This document shows, in pieces, positions 7,735 through 17,239 of a stretch of DNA of 64,000 bases. The DNA is from JAKFYM01 sp964416595. Its GTDB lineage: Bacteria; Bdellovibrionota; UBA1018; CAIPTA01. The position numbers were made by a program, and so were the translations under genes. Below the pieces are notes generated by a model. The model searched no databases. It was given only the letters and a program-made list of their open reading frames with translations, and was not told the origin of the DNA. The stretch lies in NCBI GenBank assembly GCA_964416595.1, contig CAYQES010000014.1, positions 5,281 to 69,280 of the forward strand, in the 5' to 3' direction. Each line of letters begins with the position of its first letter. Position 1 is the first letter of the stretch.

Positions 7735-10209
7735 ATGGATAATAAAGAAAACGTCGTCGATATTAAAATAGAAGAGGAAATGCAAACTTCCTATCTAGAT
7801 TACGCCATGAGCGTGATCGTTGGTCGCGCTCTTCCTGATATCAGAGATGGTTTAAAGCCTGTGCACCGCCGCGCTTTGTACACGATGCAGGAGATGTCGA
7901 ACTTCTGGAATCGCCCCTATAAAAAATCCGCCAGGGTGGTGGGGGATGTAATGGGTAAGTATCACCCTCATGGTGATACTGCTATTTACGACACCATCGT
8001 TCGCATGGCCCAAGATTTCAGCATGCGCTATCCACTTGTGGATGGCCAAGGAAACTTCGGTTCCGTGGATGGGGATTCTCCAGCGGCCATGCGTTACACC
8101 GAGGTTCGTATGTCTCGGGTTACAACGGAAATACTCGCTGACATCGACAAAGACACCGTAGACTTTGTTCCTAACTACGACGGCTCCACCAAAGAGCCAC
8201 TCGTGCTTCCTTCACGCATTCCAAATCTTTTAGTGAACGGCTCTTCTGGAATCGCCGTGGGTATGGCTACCAATATTCCGCCCCACAATCTTAACGAAGT
8301 GATTGATGGTTTAGTGGAAGTGATCCGTGCACGTTTAAATAAAAAAGAATGTACTATCGATGATTTAATGAAAATCATCAAAGGCCCAGATTTTCCTACT
8401 GCTGGTTATATTGTTGGGAAAGAAAGCATTAGATCGGCCTACAAAACGGGCCGTGGCATTGTAAAAATGCGGGCTAAAATAGAAGTGGAAGAAGGAAAAC
8501 GGGATAAAGAATTGATCGTTATCTCCGAAATTCCCTACCAGGTGAACAAGGCCAAATTGGTAGAAAAAATTGCTTTTCTGGTAAGAGAAAAGAAACTTGA
8601 AGGTATTAGCGATATTCGCGATGAATCCGATCGCACTGGAATGCGCGTAGTTGTGGAGTGCCGTAAGGGCGAAAACGTGCAAGTGATCATCAATCGCTTG
8701 TATAAACTCACCCAACTTTCCGATACTTTCGGCATCATCATGCTGGCTTTGCACAATGGCCAGCCGAAGCTCTTTAATTTAAAAGAATATCTCGAAGCAT
8801 TTGTAGATCACCGCCGCAATATCATTGTTCGCCGTAGCCAATTTGATTTGAAGAAGGCGGAAGCCCGGGCCCATATTTTAGAAGGCTTGCTAAAGGCCAT
8901 CGATAATATCGACGACGTGGTGGCTTTGATTAAAAAATCCCGTAATCCCGATGAAGCTAAAGCCGGCCTCGTGAAGCAATTTGATTTTACTGAAATCCAA
9001 GCGCAAGCCATTTTGGACATGCGCTTACAGCGGCTCACGGGCCTAGAGCGCCACAAACTCGAAAATGAACATAAAGAATTGATGGTTCTTATTAAATACC
9101 TCCAAGATTTGCTTGGCAGTGATGTTCTGCAGTTGGAAAAAATCATCGAAGAATCTAATGAAATCAAACAAAAGTATGGCGATAAACGCCGCACGGAAAT
9201 TATTGCTGATGATGGTGAAATCAACGAAGAAGATCTCATCGCTGATGAAGAGATGATCGTTACCATAACCAACCAGGGATATATTAAGCGCGTTCCTCCC
9301 GAAACATATACGGCCCAACGCCGTGGTGGTTTGGGCATTAAGGGCATGACCACAAACGATGAAGATTTTGTGACCCACATTTTCACCGCGGACACGAAAT
9401 GCTTCCTGTTGGTGTTCACAAACCTAGGAAAAATGTATTGGTTGAAGGTTCACCAAATACCCGAAGGCACGCGTACGTCCCGGGGTAAAACTTTGGCCGG
9501 TCTTCTGAATTTATCGAGTGTGGAAAAGGTTTGTTCTGTGCAAGCTGTGAAGAGCTTTGAAGGTGCCGGCACGATTGTGATGGCCACCAAACAAGGCGTG
9601 ATTAAGAAAACTGAACTCTCTGCTTTCTCTAATCCCCGCGCCGGTGGAATCATTGCGCTCACCGTAAATCCCGGGGATATTTTAGTGAATGCCGCTTTCA
9701 GCGAAGGAGAAAGTGATATCCTCCTTTGCTCTAAGGGCGGCATGAGCGTGCGCTTCTCTGAAAGCGACGTACGAACCATGGGTCGCGTGGCGGCCGGTGT
9801 GCGTGGCATGGAGCTGGATGATAATGACGAGGTGGTTGGTATGGCCATCCTCTCTAAAAAGCAAAATCTCGATATTCTTTCTGTTACAAGTTCCGGCTAT
9901 GGAAAACGCACGGCAGCCGATGAATATCGGGTGCAAGGCCGGGGTGGCAAAGGCATCATCACCATGAAAACCACGGATAAAAACGGTGAAGTGATCGGTA
10001 TCCGCGCCGTTTCCGATGCGGATGATCTAATGGTGATCACCGATAAGGGCCAAGTGGTTAGGATCCGTATCCGGGAAATTTCCACCATGGGGCGCAATAC
10101 CCAAGGGGTTCGCTTGGTGCGCTTAAAAGAGGGTGAAAAGGTTGTGGCTTGTCAAAGCCTTGCGGAAAAGGATGCAGATGAGTCTGGCGGCCCCGATAAG
10201 GAAGAATAA
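7735..10209 (+). CDS. gyrA: DNA gyrase subunit A
   Basis: An 824-aa subunit that cuts and rejoins DNA. The catalytic tyrosine is in AAMRYTEVRMS (about Tyr121). The quinolone region reads GKYHPHGDTAIYDTIVR, with Thr at the position of E. coli Ser83. The C-terminal beta-pinwheel has the GyrA-box QRRGGLG (about residue 520), which distinguishes it from ParC, plus later RGGKGI-type blades. It starts 23 nt after gyrB and ends in an acidic tail. Confidence 0.97.
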   Translation: MDNKENVVDIKIEEEMQTSYLDYAMSVIVGRALPDIRDGLKPVHRRALYTMQEMSNFWNRPYKKSARVVGDVMGKYHPHGDTAIYDTIVRMAQDFSMRYPLVDGQGNFGSVDGDSPAAMRYTEVRMSRVTTEILADIDKDTVDFVPNYDGSTKEPLVLPSRIPNLLVNGSSGIAVGMATNIPPHNLNEVIDGLVEVIRARLNKKECTIDDLMKIIKGPDFPTAGYIVGKESIRSAYKTGRGIVKMRAKIEVEEGKRDKELIVISEIPYQVNKAKLVEKIAFLVREKKLEGISDIRDESDRTGMRVVVECRKGENVQVIINRLYKLTQLSDTFGIIMLALHNGQPKLFNLKEYLEAFVDHRRNIIVRRSQFDLKKAEARAHILEGLLKAIDNIDDVVALIKKSRNPDEAKAGLVKQFDFTEIQAQAILDMRLQRLTGLERHKLENEHKELMVLIKYLQDLLGSDVLQLEKIIEESNEIKQKYGDKRRTEIIADDGEINEEDLIADEEMIVTITNQGYIKRVPPETYTAQRRGGLGIKGMTTNDEDFVTHIFTADTKCFLLVFTNLGKMYWLKVHQIPEGTRTSRGKTLAGLLNLSSVEKVCSVQAVKSFEGAGTIVMATKQGVIKKTELSAFSNPRAGGIIALTVNPGDILVNAAFSEGESDILLCSKGGMSVRFSESDVRTMGRVAAGVRGMELDDNDEVVGMAILSKKQNLDILSVTSSGYGKRTAADEYRVQGRGGKGIITMKTTDKNGEVIGIRAVSDADDLMVITDKGQVVRIRIREISTMGRNTQGVRLVRLKEGEKVVACQSLAEKDADESGGPDKEE

Positions 10210-10987
10210 ATTTTTAGCTATTTGCCTGGGTATTTTGCTCTTAAGCGCCTGCAATGCCAACAGCCCTGAGACCAAGTTTTTCTTGGCGGAAAAGCTTTTA
10301 GAAGACAAAAAATACGATGCAGCCATCAGCGAATTCAAATCCATCGTGGATAAGTCGCCGAATTCCGCCCTTGGTCTAGAGGCGCAGCTAAAAATTGCGC
10401 AAATCCAGCACCTATATTTAGGCCGCTCTCAAGGGGCTATCGAGGCCTACCAAGAATATTTAAAGCGCACAAAAAACGAGGCCATGCGTAGGGACGTGGA
10501 AAAAACCATGGCCGATCTGCAATTCCATAACTTTGAAGATTATGACCAAGCGATTGCTTCATATTCTAAATTGGTAAAAGAAAACTCTTCTCCTAAAGAA
10601 AATGAAGAGCTGATGTTTCGTTTGGGTCGCGCCTTTTTTCTGAAAGCAAAATTTGAAGATGCCATCAAAATGCTGGAGTACCAAAAAACCCGATTTCCTA
10701 CTGGGGATTTCTTTTGGAAAGCAGAATTAGAAATCGGAAATTCTTTGGGCGCCACTAAGGGCAGGTGTAATGATGCTATCAAGCAGTACGATAAAGTGAT
10801 TGCGGGTGGAACGAAGGAATTACGGGTGCTCGCTACCTTTGCCAAGGCTTCTTGTTATGAAGAGCAGGATGAATTGGATAAAGCCTATGAGCTTTTTTCT
10901 TCGATCCAAGATGAGTACCCGGCCCCAGCCGTAGTGGATTTAAAGATGCAAAAAATTAAAAGGCGCAAAATTTTGCGGAAAAGATAA
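10178..10987 (+). CDS. TPR-repeat outer-membrane lipoprotein, BamD/YbgF-like
   Basis: About 269 aa. A signal peptide ends in the lipobox LLLSAC, so it should be lipidated and face the periplasm. The rest is a row of tetratricopeptide-like helical repeats (AEKLLEDKKYDAAISEFKSIV, AIEAYQEYLK, AIASYSKLVK, AIKMLEYQKTRFP, AIKQYDKVI), as in BamD or Tol-associated proteins. ATG 10178 was chosen because AAGGA precedes it with good spacing. The frame stays open to 10133 inside gyrA. It lies between gyrA and the atp genes; exact role unknown. Confidence 0.8.
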   Translation: MSLAAPIRKNKFLAICLGILLLSACNANSPETKFFLAEKLLEDKKYDAAISEFKSIVDKSPNSALGLEAQLKIAQIQHLYLGRSQGAIEAYQEYLKRTKNEAMRRDVEKTMADLQFHNFEDYDQAIASYSKLVKENSSPKENEELMFRLGRAFFLKAKFEDAIKMLEYQKTRFPTGDFFWKAELEIGNSLGATKGRCNDAIKQYDKVIAGGTKELRVLATFAKASCYEEQDELDKAYELFSSIQDEYPAPAVVDLKMQKIKRRKILRKR

Positions 10988-10999
10988 TAGGGGCACAGT

Positions 11000-11401
11000 A
11001 TGGGCTGGAATAATAATACATTGCGAAAAACCCTCTGGTTGGCCTTTATCGGGGCCACCGCCTTGGCTGTGGTTTTATCTTTTGTTTGGTTTGGCAACCA
11101 AGGAGCAATCCTTACTCTTATTAGTTCTTTGTGCTTGGCGTTAGGTTTTGGGATTACTGAAGCGCTTGTGGGGGTTTTTACTGGGGTGAAAAAGGCTAAC
11201 ACCTCGGCCATTGCCCTGCTTTTTTTAGCAAAGCTTGGCTGGTGGTTGGGGCTATTTATGCTTTCTCGGCATTATCCTCCGGGCACAGAAATTCCTATTG
11301 CTATGGGGCTAGGCGCTTTCTTGCTCGCCCTCTTCATTGCCTCCCTTTCTCACTTTGGCTGGCCCAAAATTTCCGACGGAAAGAGTGCAGGAGATCCTTG
11401 A
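11000..11401 (+). CDS. atpI: ATP synthase-associated AtpI-like membrane protein
   Basis: A 133-aa integral membrane protein with about four hydrophobic helices. It sits directly before atpZ, atpB and atpE. AtpI proteins assist assembly of the c-ring or Mg2+ supply, but they are poorly conserved, so the assignment rests on size, topology and position rather than on a catalytic motif. A good AGGGG ribosome-binding site precedes ATG 11000. The C-terminal tail is soluble. Confidence 0.7.
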   Translation: MGWNNNTLRKTLWLAFIGATALAVVLSFVWFGNQGAILTLISSLCLALGFGITEALVGVFTGVKKANTSAIALLFLAKLGWWLGLFMLSRHYPPGTEIPIAMGLGAFLLALFIASLSHFGWPKISDGKSAGDP

Positions 11402-11410
11402 CGCAATTTC

Positions 11411-11665
11411 TTGGCCCATGGTACTGGAAGCCTACAAGGAAACACTTTGCGCTTAGACGCTGAATTGCTCAAAAAGACTGGCGTTTTCTCACTTATCTCC
11501 AGTGAACTTGTGGCCTTTATCGGCGGAGGATACTGGGTGGGAAAAAAGCTAGATGAGCGACTAAGTTCAGCCCCTCTGCTCACTGTGGTGCTGGCAACGG
11601 CTGGTCTTTCTTATTGTGTTTGGCGGATACACCGACTCTCCAAACAGTGGATTACGAAACGGTGA
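11411..11665 (+). CDS. atpZ: AtpZ/AtpI-family small F0 accessory protein
   Basis: An 84-aa protein with two transmembrane helices. The first carries GGGYWVGKKLDE, which resembles the helix-1 Gly-rich and charged pattern of the AtpZ/AtpI family. The frame has no ATG: TTG at 11411 is the first possible start, ten bases after the atpI stop. These proteins are thought to help Mg2+ uptake or c-ring assembly for F1F0 ATP synthase. Its 3' end lies just before atpB. Confidence 0.72.
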   Translation: MAHGTGSLQGNTLRLDAELLKKTGVFSLISSELVAFIGGGYWVGKKLDERLSSAPLLTVVLATAGLSYCVWRIHRLSKQWITKR

Positions 11666-11681
11666 AGGGCTTAAGGATCTA

Positions 11682-12383
11682 ATGGCGCACGACGCACATT
11701 TTAGTTGGTTTCACTTTGTTCCAGGGCTTGGTGCTTTGCCAGGCCACGTGGCCGCAGCCATTTTTGTGTCAGCAATCTTGTTGGTTTTTGCTCTCTGTGC
11801 CCGCCTCTCTTTGGCGCGCAATAAAAACTATTTAGTTCCTCCATCCAAGTGGACTTTCTTAAATTTCGCTGATGTTGTTTCCGAAAGTTTATACAAGCTC
11901 ACGCAAACTGTGTTGGGCCATGATGCAAAAGTTTATTTTCCAGTGATCGGCGCCCTCTTCCTTTTTATTTTTGTGAATAACTTATTGGGTTTATTTCCGG
12001 GCTTTTCACCCGCTACGGATAATGTGAACACCACTCTAGCCTGTGGTGTGTTTGTGTTCTTGTACTATAACTACCGGGGATTTAAGGCTTCTGGTCTAGC
12101 TTATATGAAGCATTTTTTTGGCCCTGTTTGGTATATGGCTTGGTTGCTTCTTCCCATTGAGCTTATTAGTCACTTTGTGCGTCCATTCACGTTGGCGTTG
12201 CGTTTGAAGGGCAATATGTCTGGGGATCATACGGTTCTTTCGGCCTTCACCAATATGGCGCCCTATATTGTTCCCGTGCCTGTATATTTCCTCGGATTGC
12301 TAGTGTGCTTCCTGCAGGCGTTTATTTTTGTCATGTTGTCCATGGTGTATATCTCTATGGCCAAAGACAGCGACCACCACTAA
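11682..12383 (+). CDS. atpB: ATP synthase F0 subunit a
   Basis: The ion-channel subunit of F1F0 ATP synthase, about 233 aa with five or six membrane helices. The essential arginine is in TLALRLKGNMSGDH. The FVNNLLGLFPG segment is also typical. ATG 11682 is preferred because AAGGA lies four bases upstream and the protein then begins MAHDAHFSW; the frame extends to 11616. The gene is followed 30 nt later by atpE. The other F0/F1 genes are not in this window. Confidence 0.95.
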   Translation: MAHDAHFSWFHFVPGLGALPGHVAAAIFVSAILLVFALCARLSLARNKNYLVPPSKWTFLNFADVVSESLYKLTQTVLGHDAKVYFPVIGALFLFIFVNNLLGLFPGFSPATDNVNTTLACGVFVFLYYNYRGFKASGLAYMKHFFGPVWYMAWLLLPIELISHFVRPFTLALRLKGNMSGDHTVLSAFTNMAPYIVPVPVYFLGLLVCFLQAFIFVMLSMVYISMAKDSDHH

Positions 12384-12413
12384 TTTAGTTAAACAAAAAG
12401 GAGAGACCGTAAA

Positions 12414-12716
12414 ATGAAAAAAATGAATTACCTATTGGGAGCCAGTGCTGCTTTCTTTATGCCTGCCTTGGCTTTCGCTGAAGAAGCAGCTGCCGGCGCT
12501 AGCAAACCAGAATACGCTATGGCTAAAGGCTTCGCCGTGGGCGTTGCCGCTCTTGGTTGCGCTCTTGCCCAAGGCAAAATCGTGGCCACCGCAGTAGATG
12601 GTATTTCCCGTAACCCCGGCGCTTCTGGCCAAATCTTTACCCCCATGCTCCTAGGTGTGGCTTTCGTAGAGACCCTCTTGATCTTCACGCTCTTCTTGTC
12701 TGGCATCAACGCCTAA
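12414..12716 (+). CDS. atpE: ATP synthase F0 subunit c
   Basis: A 100-aa proteolipid of the rotary c-ring with an unusually long N terminus. Residues 1-22 look like a cleavable signal (MPALAFA-EE). Two hydrophobic helices are joined by the polar loop SRNPGASG (Arg66, Pro68). The ion-binding glutamate is Glu86 in FVETLLIF. Gln53 in helix 1 and Thr87 beside the glutamate resemble part of the Na+-binding pattern. A strong AGGAGA ribosome-binding site precedes the ATG, fitting the high stoichiometry of c. Terminator follows. Confidence 0.95.
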   Translation: MKKMNYLLGASAAFFMPALAFAEEAAAGASKPEYAMAKGFAVGVAALGCALAQGKIVATAVDGISRNPGASGQIFTPMLLGVAFVETLLIFTLFLSGINA

Positions 12717-12739
12717 AAGATTCGAGCTCGAAAAAAGAT

Positions 12740-12773
12740 AAGCCATCGGTGTTATCGCCGATGGCTTTTTTGT
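12740..12773 (+). terminator. Rho-independent terminator between atpE and uvrA
   Basis: A perfect 9-bp stem (AGCCATCGG at 12741-12749 with CCGATGGCT at 12758-12766) and an 8-nt loop are followed by TTTTTTGTTTTT. An A-run on the left (12731-12736) gives a T-run on the other strand. It can therefore end both the atp operon and the convergent uvrA transcript. Confidence 0.9.
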
Positions 12774-12779
12774 TTTTAA

Positions 12780-15617
12780 CTATTTTAAATAGGGCGCAAG
12801 AAATTTAGCCGTATGGCCTTTCTTGGATTTCACTACTTCTTCCGGCGTGCCGGCAGCGAGAATGGTTCCTCCGCCTTTTCCGCCCTCGGGCCCAAGATCG
12901 ATTAAATAGTCTGCGTGTTTTAAAATATCCAGGTTGTGCTCGATCACTAGGATTGTATTGCCTTGGTCCACTAGGCGATGGATCACATCGAGTAATTGGG
13001 AAATATCTTGGAAATGGAGGCCCGTTGAAGGTTCATCCAACACATAGAGCGTGCGGCCGGTGGGGCGTTTACTAAGTTCTTTGGAGAGCTTCATGCGCTG
13101 GGCTTCGCCACCTGAGAGAGTGGTGGCAGATTGGCCGAGGGTCACGTAGCCCAAGCCCACATCCGAAAGCACCCGCAAGAATTTTTCGATGGAGGGCACG
13201 TTTTCAAAGAATTTTAAGGCCTCTTCGATGGTCATCGCCAACACATCGGCAATATTTTTTCCCTTGTAGCGAACGGCTAAGGTTTCTCGGTTGTAGCGTA
13301 AACCTCCGCAAACATGGCAGGGCACATACACATCGGGCAGAAAATGCATTTCCACTTTGATAGCTCCATCGCCCTCGCAAGTGTCGCAGCGGCCGCCCTT
13401 AACGTTAAAAGAAAAGCGGCCAATATCGTAACCTCGCACTTTAGCTTCCACTGTTTGTGCAAAAAGGGTGCGGATTTGGGTGAACACACCAGAATACGTG
13501 GCGGGATTGGAGCGCGGGCTGCGGCCAATGGGGGATTGATCCACGTGGATCACTTTATCCAAATGTTCTGCGCCCTTTAATTCTTGAAAAGGAGCAGCCG
13601 GTTCTGAAGAGCGATAGAGTTTGTGTTTTAGTGCGGGAACGAGTGTGTCGAAAACAAGAGTAGATTTTCCAGATCCCGATACACCAGAAACACAGATCAA
13701 TGTTCCCAGGGGGAAAGTAGCAGAAACATTTTTTAGGTTATTGCCAGTGCAACCCGTTAGTTCAATAAGACGAGTGGAGTCCACTTTTCGTCTTTGTTTG
13801 GGAATGGGAATTTGGTCGTATCCACGTAAATACCTGCCAGTTGGGCTAGCGGGAGTTTTGATTACTTCTGCGGGTGTGCCTTTGGCCACGATATTGCCGC
13901 CTAAGCGACCGGCACCGGGGCCCATATCCACCACATAGTCTGCTTGCTCGATCGTATCGCGATCGTGTTCCACCACGATCACGGAATTTCCCCGGCGTTT
14001 CAGTTCTTTTAAGGAATCGATTAGCTTGGCGTTATCCCTTTGGTGCAAGCCGATGGACGGTTCATCCAACACATAGAGCACGCCCACAAGGGACGCACCA
14101 ATTTGCGTGGCTAGACGCACCCTTTGGGTTTCGCCACCAGAGAGAGTGTTCGTGGGGCGAGAAAGATCCAAGTAATCCAATCCCACATCGATAAGAAAAC
14201 CCACCCGCGAACAAATTTCCTTTAGAAGAATTTCTGCAAGGGTTGCATCTTTGCCTTTTAATTCTAAGTTATTAAAAAACTCTAAGCACTCCCCTAATGG
14301 CAGGCGGCATGCTTCGGAAATGGATTTTCCTTGAATCAAAAACGCTAGCGATTCTGGCCGCAAGCGCTCGCCCCCACATTCTTCACAGGCGTTTCGGGCA
14401 ATGAGGTGCTCAAAAAACACTTGTTCTTCTTGGCTCGCATTTTTTCGTTTTCTTTCCAGATCACGCACGATGCCCTCAAAGGGACGCTTGGTTTTATAGT
14501 TCGACTGTTTGCTCTTGAATGAAAATTGGATTTCTTCTTTGTCTGTTCCGTAAAAAAGTATGGCTTTTATTTTTTCAGGCAAAGAACGAAAGGGCTTACT
14601 GAGATCAAATTTAAAATATTTCCCCAGAGCTTCTAGGGTTTGTAATTCGTAATTTGGCTTTCCTGGGAGGAGTTTTCCTGTCCAATTTTCTAGTGCGCCT
14701 TCATAAATAGAAAGATTGGGATCACCCGTAATGAGGTCTGGCTCAAATTCATAGAGGTAGCCTAAACCATTACAAGCAGGACAAGCCCCCACTGGAGAAT
14801 TGAAGGAGAAGAGGCGGGGCTCTGGATTGGGTAAGCTTAAGCCTGTGGTTGGATCAGAAAAACCAGTGCTGAAAAGATAGGGTTTAATTTCCCCCTCTCT
14901 CACCCACTCCACCAGCACCATGCCTTTAGCGGCTTTGATGGAGAGCTCCACGGCTTTAGCAATGCGACCGCGATTTTCTTTTTTTACGAGTAAACGATCA
15001 ACCACGATGGAAATGGAATTCTTTTTATTTTTTTCGATTGGTAGATCATCGAAGATATCAAACGTGGTCTGGTTGATGCGCACTTTGGAAAAACCCGATT
15101 TTCTAGCGGCCTCAATTTCCTTGGCATGCTCACCTTTTCTGGCAACGGCAATCGGTGCCAAAATTTGCACCCGTGCACCCTCTTCAATAGCCATGATTCT
15201 ATCTACGATTTGCTCTGGAGTTTGTGAAACTGCCTTGCCGCCGTCGCCCTGGGGTTTGGCTACTTTGGCCCAGAGTACGCGCATATAATCGTAGATTTCT
15301 GTAACGGTTCCTACGGTGGATCGTGGATTGTGGGAGGTGGTTCGTTGTTCGATAGAAACTGATGGAGAGAGCCCCTCAAGGGAATCCACGTCAGGCTTCT
15401 TCATTTGCTCCAAGAATTGGCGAGCATAAGCCGACAGGCTTTCTACATAGCGGCGCTGGCCTTCCGCATAGATTGTATCGAAAGCGAGCGAGGATTTTCC
15501 TGAACCAGAAAGGCCGGTGATCACCACCAGGGCATTTTTGGGTAGATCAATGTCTACATTTTTCAGGTTGTGCTCTCTTGCACCCCGAACAATGATGGTG
15601 GTTTCAAGGTTACTCAT
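12780..15617 (-). CDS. uvrA: Excinuclease ABC subunit A
   Basis: The damage-recognition ATPase of nucleotide excision repair, 945 aa. There are two ABC ATPase modules: Walker A GLSGSGKSSLAFDT near the N terminus and GVSGSGKSTLVFDT at about residue 640. Signatures are LSGGETQRVRLA and LSGGEAQRMKLS. Zinc-binding cysteines are seen at CPACNGLG, CEECGG and CDTCEGDG...CHVCGG. Length matches the family. It lies four bases downstream of the phosphohexomutase and converges on atpE. Confidence 0.98.
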   Translation of the reverse strand: MSNLETTIIVRGAREHNLKNVDIDLPKNALVVITGLSGSGKSSLAFDTIYAEGQRRYVESLSAYARQFLEQMKKPDVDSLEGLSPSVSIEQRTTSHNPRSTVGTVTEIYDYMRVLWAKVAKPQGDGGKAVSQTPEQIVDRIMAIEEGARVQILAPIAVARKGEHAKEIEAARKSGFSKVRINQTTFDIFDDLPIEKNKKNSISIVVDRLLVKKENRGRIAKAVELSIKAAKGMVLVEWVREGEIKPYLFSTGFSDPTTGLSLPNPEPRLFSFNSPVGACPACNGLGYLYEFEPDLITGDPNLSIYEGALENWTGKLLPGKPNYELQTLEALGKYFKFDLSKPFRSLPEKIKAILFYGTDKEEIQFSFKSKQSNYKTKRPFEGIVRDLERKRKNASQEEQVFFEHLIARNACEECGGERLRPESLAFLIQGKSISEACRLPLGECLEFFNNLELKGKDATLAEILLKEICSRVGFLIDVGLDYLDLSRPTNTLSGGETQRVRLATQIGASLVGVLYVLDEPSIGLHQRDNAKLIDSLKELKRRGNSVIVVEHDRDTIEQADYVVDMGPGAGRLGGNIVAKGTPAEVIKTPASPTGRYLRGYDQIPIPKQRRKVDSTRLIELTGCTGNNLKNVSATFPLGTLICVSGVSGSGKSTLVFDTLVPALKHKLYRSSEPAAPFQELKGAEHLDKVIHVDQSPIGRSPRSNPATYSGVFTQIRTLFAQTVEAKVRGYDIGRFSFNVKGGRCDTCEGDGAIKVEMHFLPDVYVPCHVCGGLRYNRETLAVRYKGKNIADVLAMTIEEALKFFENVPSIEKFLRVLSDVGLGYVTLGQSATTLSGGEAQRMKLSKELSKRPTGRTLYVLDEPSTGLHFQDISQLLDVIHRLVDQGNTILVIEHNLDILKHADYLIDLGPEGGKGGGTILAAGTPEEVVKSKKGHTAKFLAPYLK

Positions 15618-15621
15618 GAAT

Positions 15622-16989
15622 TCAAATTTTTAGTCCTGCAGCCCGGGCTTCTGTTTCAATAATGGTGCGAACTTCTTGCAAACGCTGGGCTGTTTCAGCT
15701 TCAAAGCGCATTACTATCACGGGCTGAGTGTTAGAGGCGCGCACGAGCCCCCAAGCATCACCAAATTCTACTCGTACGCCATCGATTTCATTGGTTCGAT
15801 ATTTTCCGTTGAAGGAATTGCGGATCTTTTCAATGATCTGCCACTTTTCACTGTCTTCACAGTCAATTCGAATTTCTGGAGTGTTTACAGATTTAGGTAA
15901 GCCAAACAACAGATCGGAAGTTTTTCCTTTAGACTGTGAAAGAATTTCCAAAAAGCGCGCGCCGGCATAAATCGCATCATCGAAACCAAAAAAACGGTCT
16001 GCAAAAAATATGTGGCCGCTCATTTCTCCTGCTAGCTTGGCACCGGTTTCTTTCATCTTGGCTTTAATGAGCGAATGTCCCGTTTTCCACATCACACCAT
16101 TGCCGCCATTTTTTTGAATATCGTTATACAGGCGGTGGGAGCTTTTCACTTCGGAGATAATTGTGGCTCCGGGATATTGTTTAAGAACAGAGCGAGAAAA
16201 AACCACCATGAGCTCATCGCCCCATAGGATGCCGCCATTTTCGTTCACGATGCCAACGCGATCAGCGTCGCCATCAAAAGCGATACCCGCATCGGCGCCG
16301 TGTTTTTTAACGGCGGCGATCAAATCTTGCAGATTTGATTCCACAGTTGGATCCGCCGGGTGATTGGGGAAAGAACCGTCTGGTTTACAAAATAGTTCTA
16401 TCACTTCACATCCCATTTTTCGGTAGATGGTGGGAGCAAAATTCGAGGCGGCTCCGTTCCCTGCATCCACTACGATCTTTAGCGGACGAATGATCTTTAT
16501 ATTGTCTAAGAGGAAGGAAGTGTAAGTGGGAAAAATGTCTCTATTTTCTATTTTTGCTGGAGCAGAAGTTTTGGGGCCCCCGTCATTTTCCATGAGTGCC
16601 CGCAATTTTTGGATATCGCTACCGAAGAGTGTGGCCTTGCCCACACAAATTTTAAAACCATTGTAGTTGGGGGGGTTGTGGGAGCCCGTGACCATGATGG
16701 CGCCATCTAGCCCCAATTGGTGCAGAGTAAAGTAGGTCATGGGGGTGGTGGTTTCCCCCAAATAAATTACTTTAGCGCCCATAGAACTTAGGCCAGCCAT
16801 GAGGGCATTGGCGTATTCTTCCCCGGAAAGACGGCAATCCCGGCCCACGGCGATAGTAAGTGCTTGTTTTTTGAGCTGCTCTTGCGCAAAACGCACGTAA
16901 GCTCGACCTAATTTTTGGGCAAAATCCACGGATAGATCTTTCCCGGCGATGCCGCGGATATCGTATTCCCGAAAGATGGAGGGGTTCAT
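15622..16989 (-). CDS. Phosphomannomutase/phosphoglucomutase
   Basis: A 455-aa alpha-D-phosphohexomutase that interconverts hexose 1- and 6-phosphates for nucleotide-sugar supply. It has the active-site serine in MVTGSHNPPNYNG (about Ser103), the metal loop DGDADR (about 239-244), the sugar-binding GEMSGH and the phosphate-binding RASNTQP near the C terminus. This set is typical of the AlgC/ManB-like PMM/PGM group. It shares a transcription unit with uvrA. It could feed the glycan genes further downstream. Confidence 0.93.
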   Translation of the reverse strand: MNPSIFREYDIRGIAGKDLSVDFAQKLGRAYVRFAQEQLKKQALTIAVGRDCRLSGEEYANALMAGLSSMGAKVIYLGETTTPMTYFTLHQLGLDGAIMVTGSHNPPNYNGFKICVGKATLFGSDIQKLRALMENDGGPKTSAPAKIENRDIFPTYTSFLLDNIKIIRPLKIVVDAGNGAASNFAPTIYRKMGCEVIELFCKPDGSFPNHPADPTVESNLQDLIAAVKKHGADAGIAFDGDADRVGIVNENGGILWGDELMVVFSRSVLKQYPGATIISEVKSSHRLYNDIQKNGGNGVMWKTGHSLIKAKMKETGAKLAGEMSGHIFFADRFFGFDDAIYAGARFLEILSQSKGKTSDLLFGLPKSVNTPEIRIDCEDSEKWQIIEKIRNSFNGKYRTNEIDGVRVEFGDAWGLVRASNTQPVIVMRFEAETAQRLQEVRTIIETEARAAGLKI

Positions 16990-17089
16990 AAAGTAATGCT
17001 CCGCATTATTTAAGTGAAACTAAGCTTTTTACTATAGCTGTTGCGAGAGGCTAGCTCAAGCGTGGTGTACCCTAAAAACCAAGGAATAC

Positions 17090-17118
17090 TTGCGTTTATA
17101 GCGCCCTGTCAGTATTGT
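17090..17118 (+). promoter_or_regulatory. Candidate sigma-70 promoter of the tRNA pair
   Basis: TTGCGT (17090-17095) and TATTGT (17113-17118) are separated by exactly 17 bases. The stretch after the -10 is GC-rich (GCGGGC), as in stringently controlled tRNA promoters. The expected start is about 15 nt before tRNA-Arg. Sequence match only. Confidence 0.5.
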
Positions 17119-17139
17119 GCGGGCAAGAAAATTAGCTGC

Positions 17140-17216
17140 GCGCGGGTAGCTCAGTTGGATAGAGCAACAGACTACGAATCTGTAGGTCGGAGGTTCGACT
17201 CCTCTCCTGCGCGCCA
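17140..17216 (+). tRNA. tRNA-Arg (anticodon ACG)
   Basis: A complete cloverleaf: acceptor GCGCGGG pairs with CCTGCGC, D-stem GCTC/GAGC, and anticodon stem ACAGA/TCTGT with loop CTACGAA (ACG, probably modified to ICG). The T-loop is GTTCGACTC. CCA is encoded. It reads CGU/CGC/CGA. Confidence 0.96.
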
Positions 17217-17239
17217 TTTATTTTTATCGTTCTGCATTC

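Noticed and set aside
8808..9419. A 203-aa minus-strand open frame inside gyrA
   Set aside because: It lies wholly antisense to the conserved gyrA coding region and has Ser/Arg-rich composition typical of an antisense shadow.
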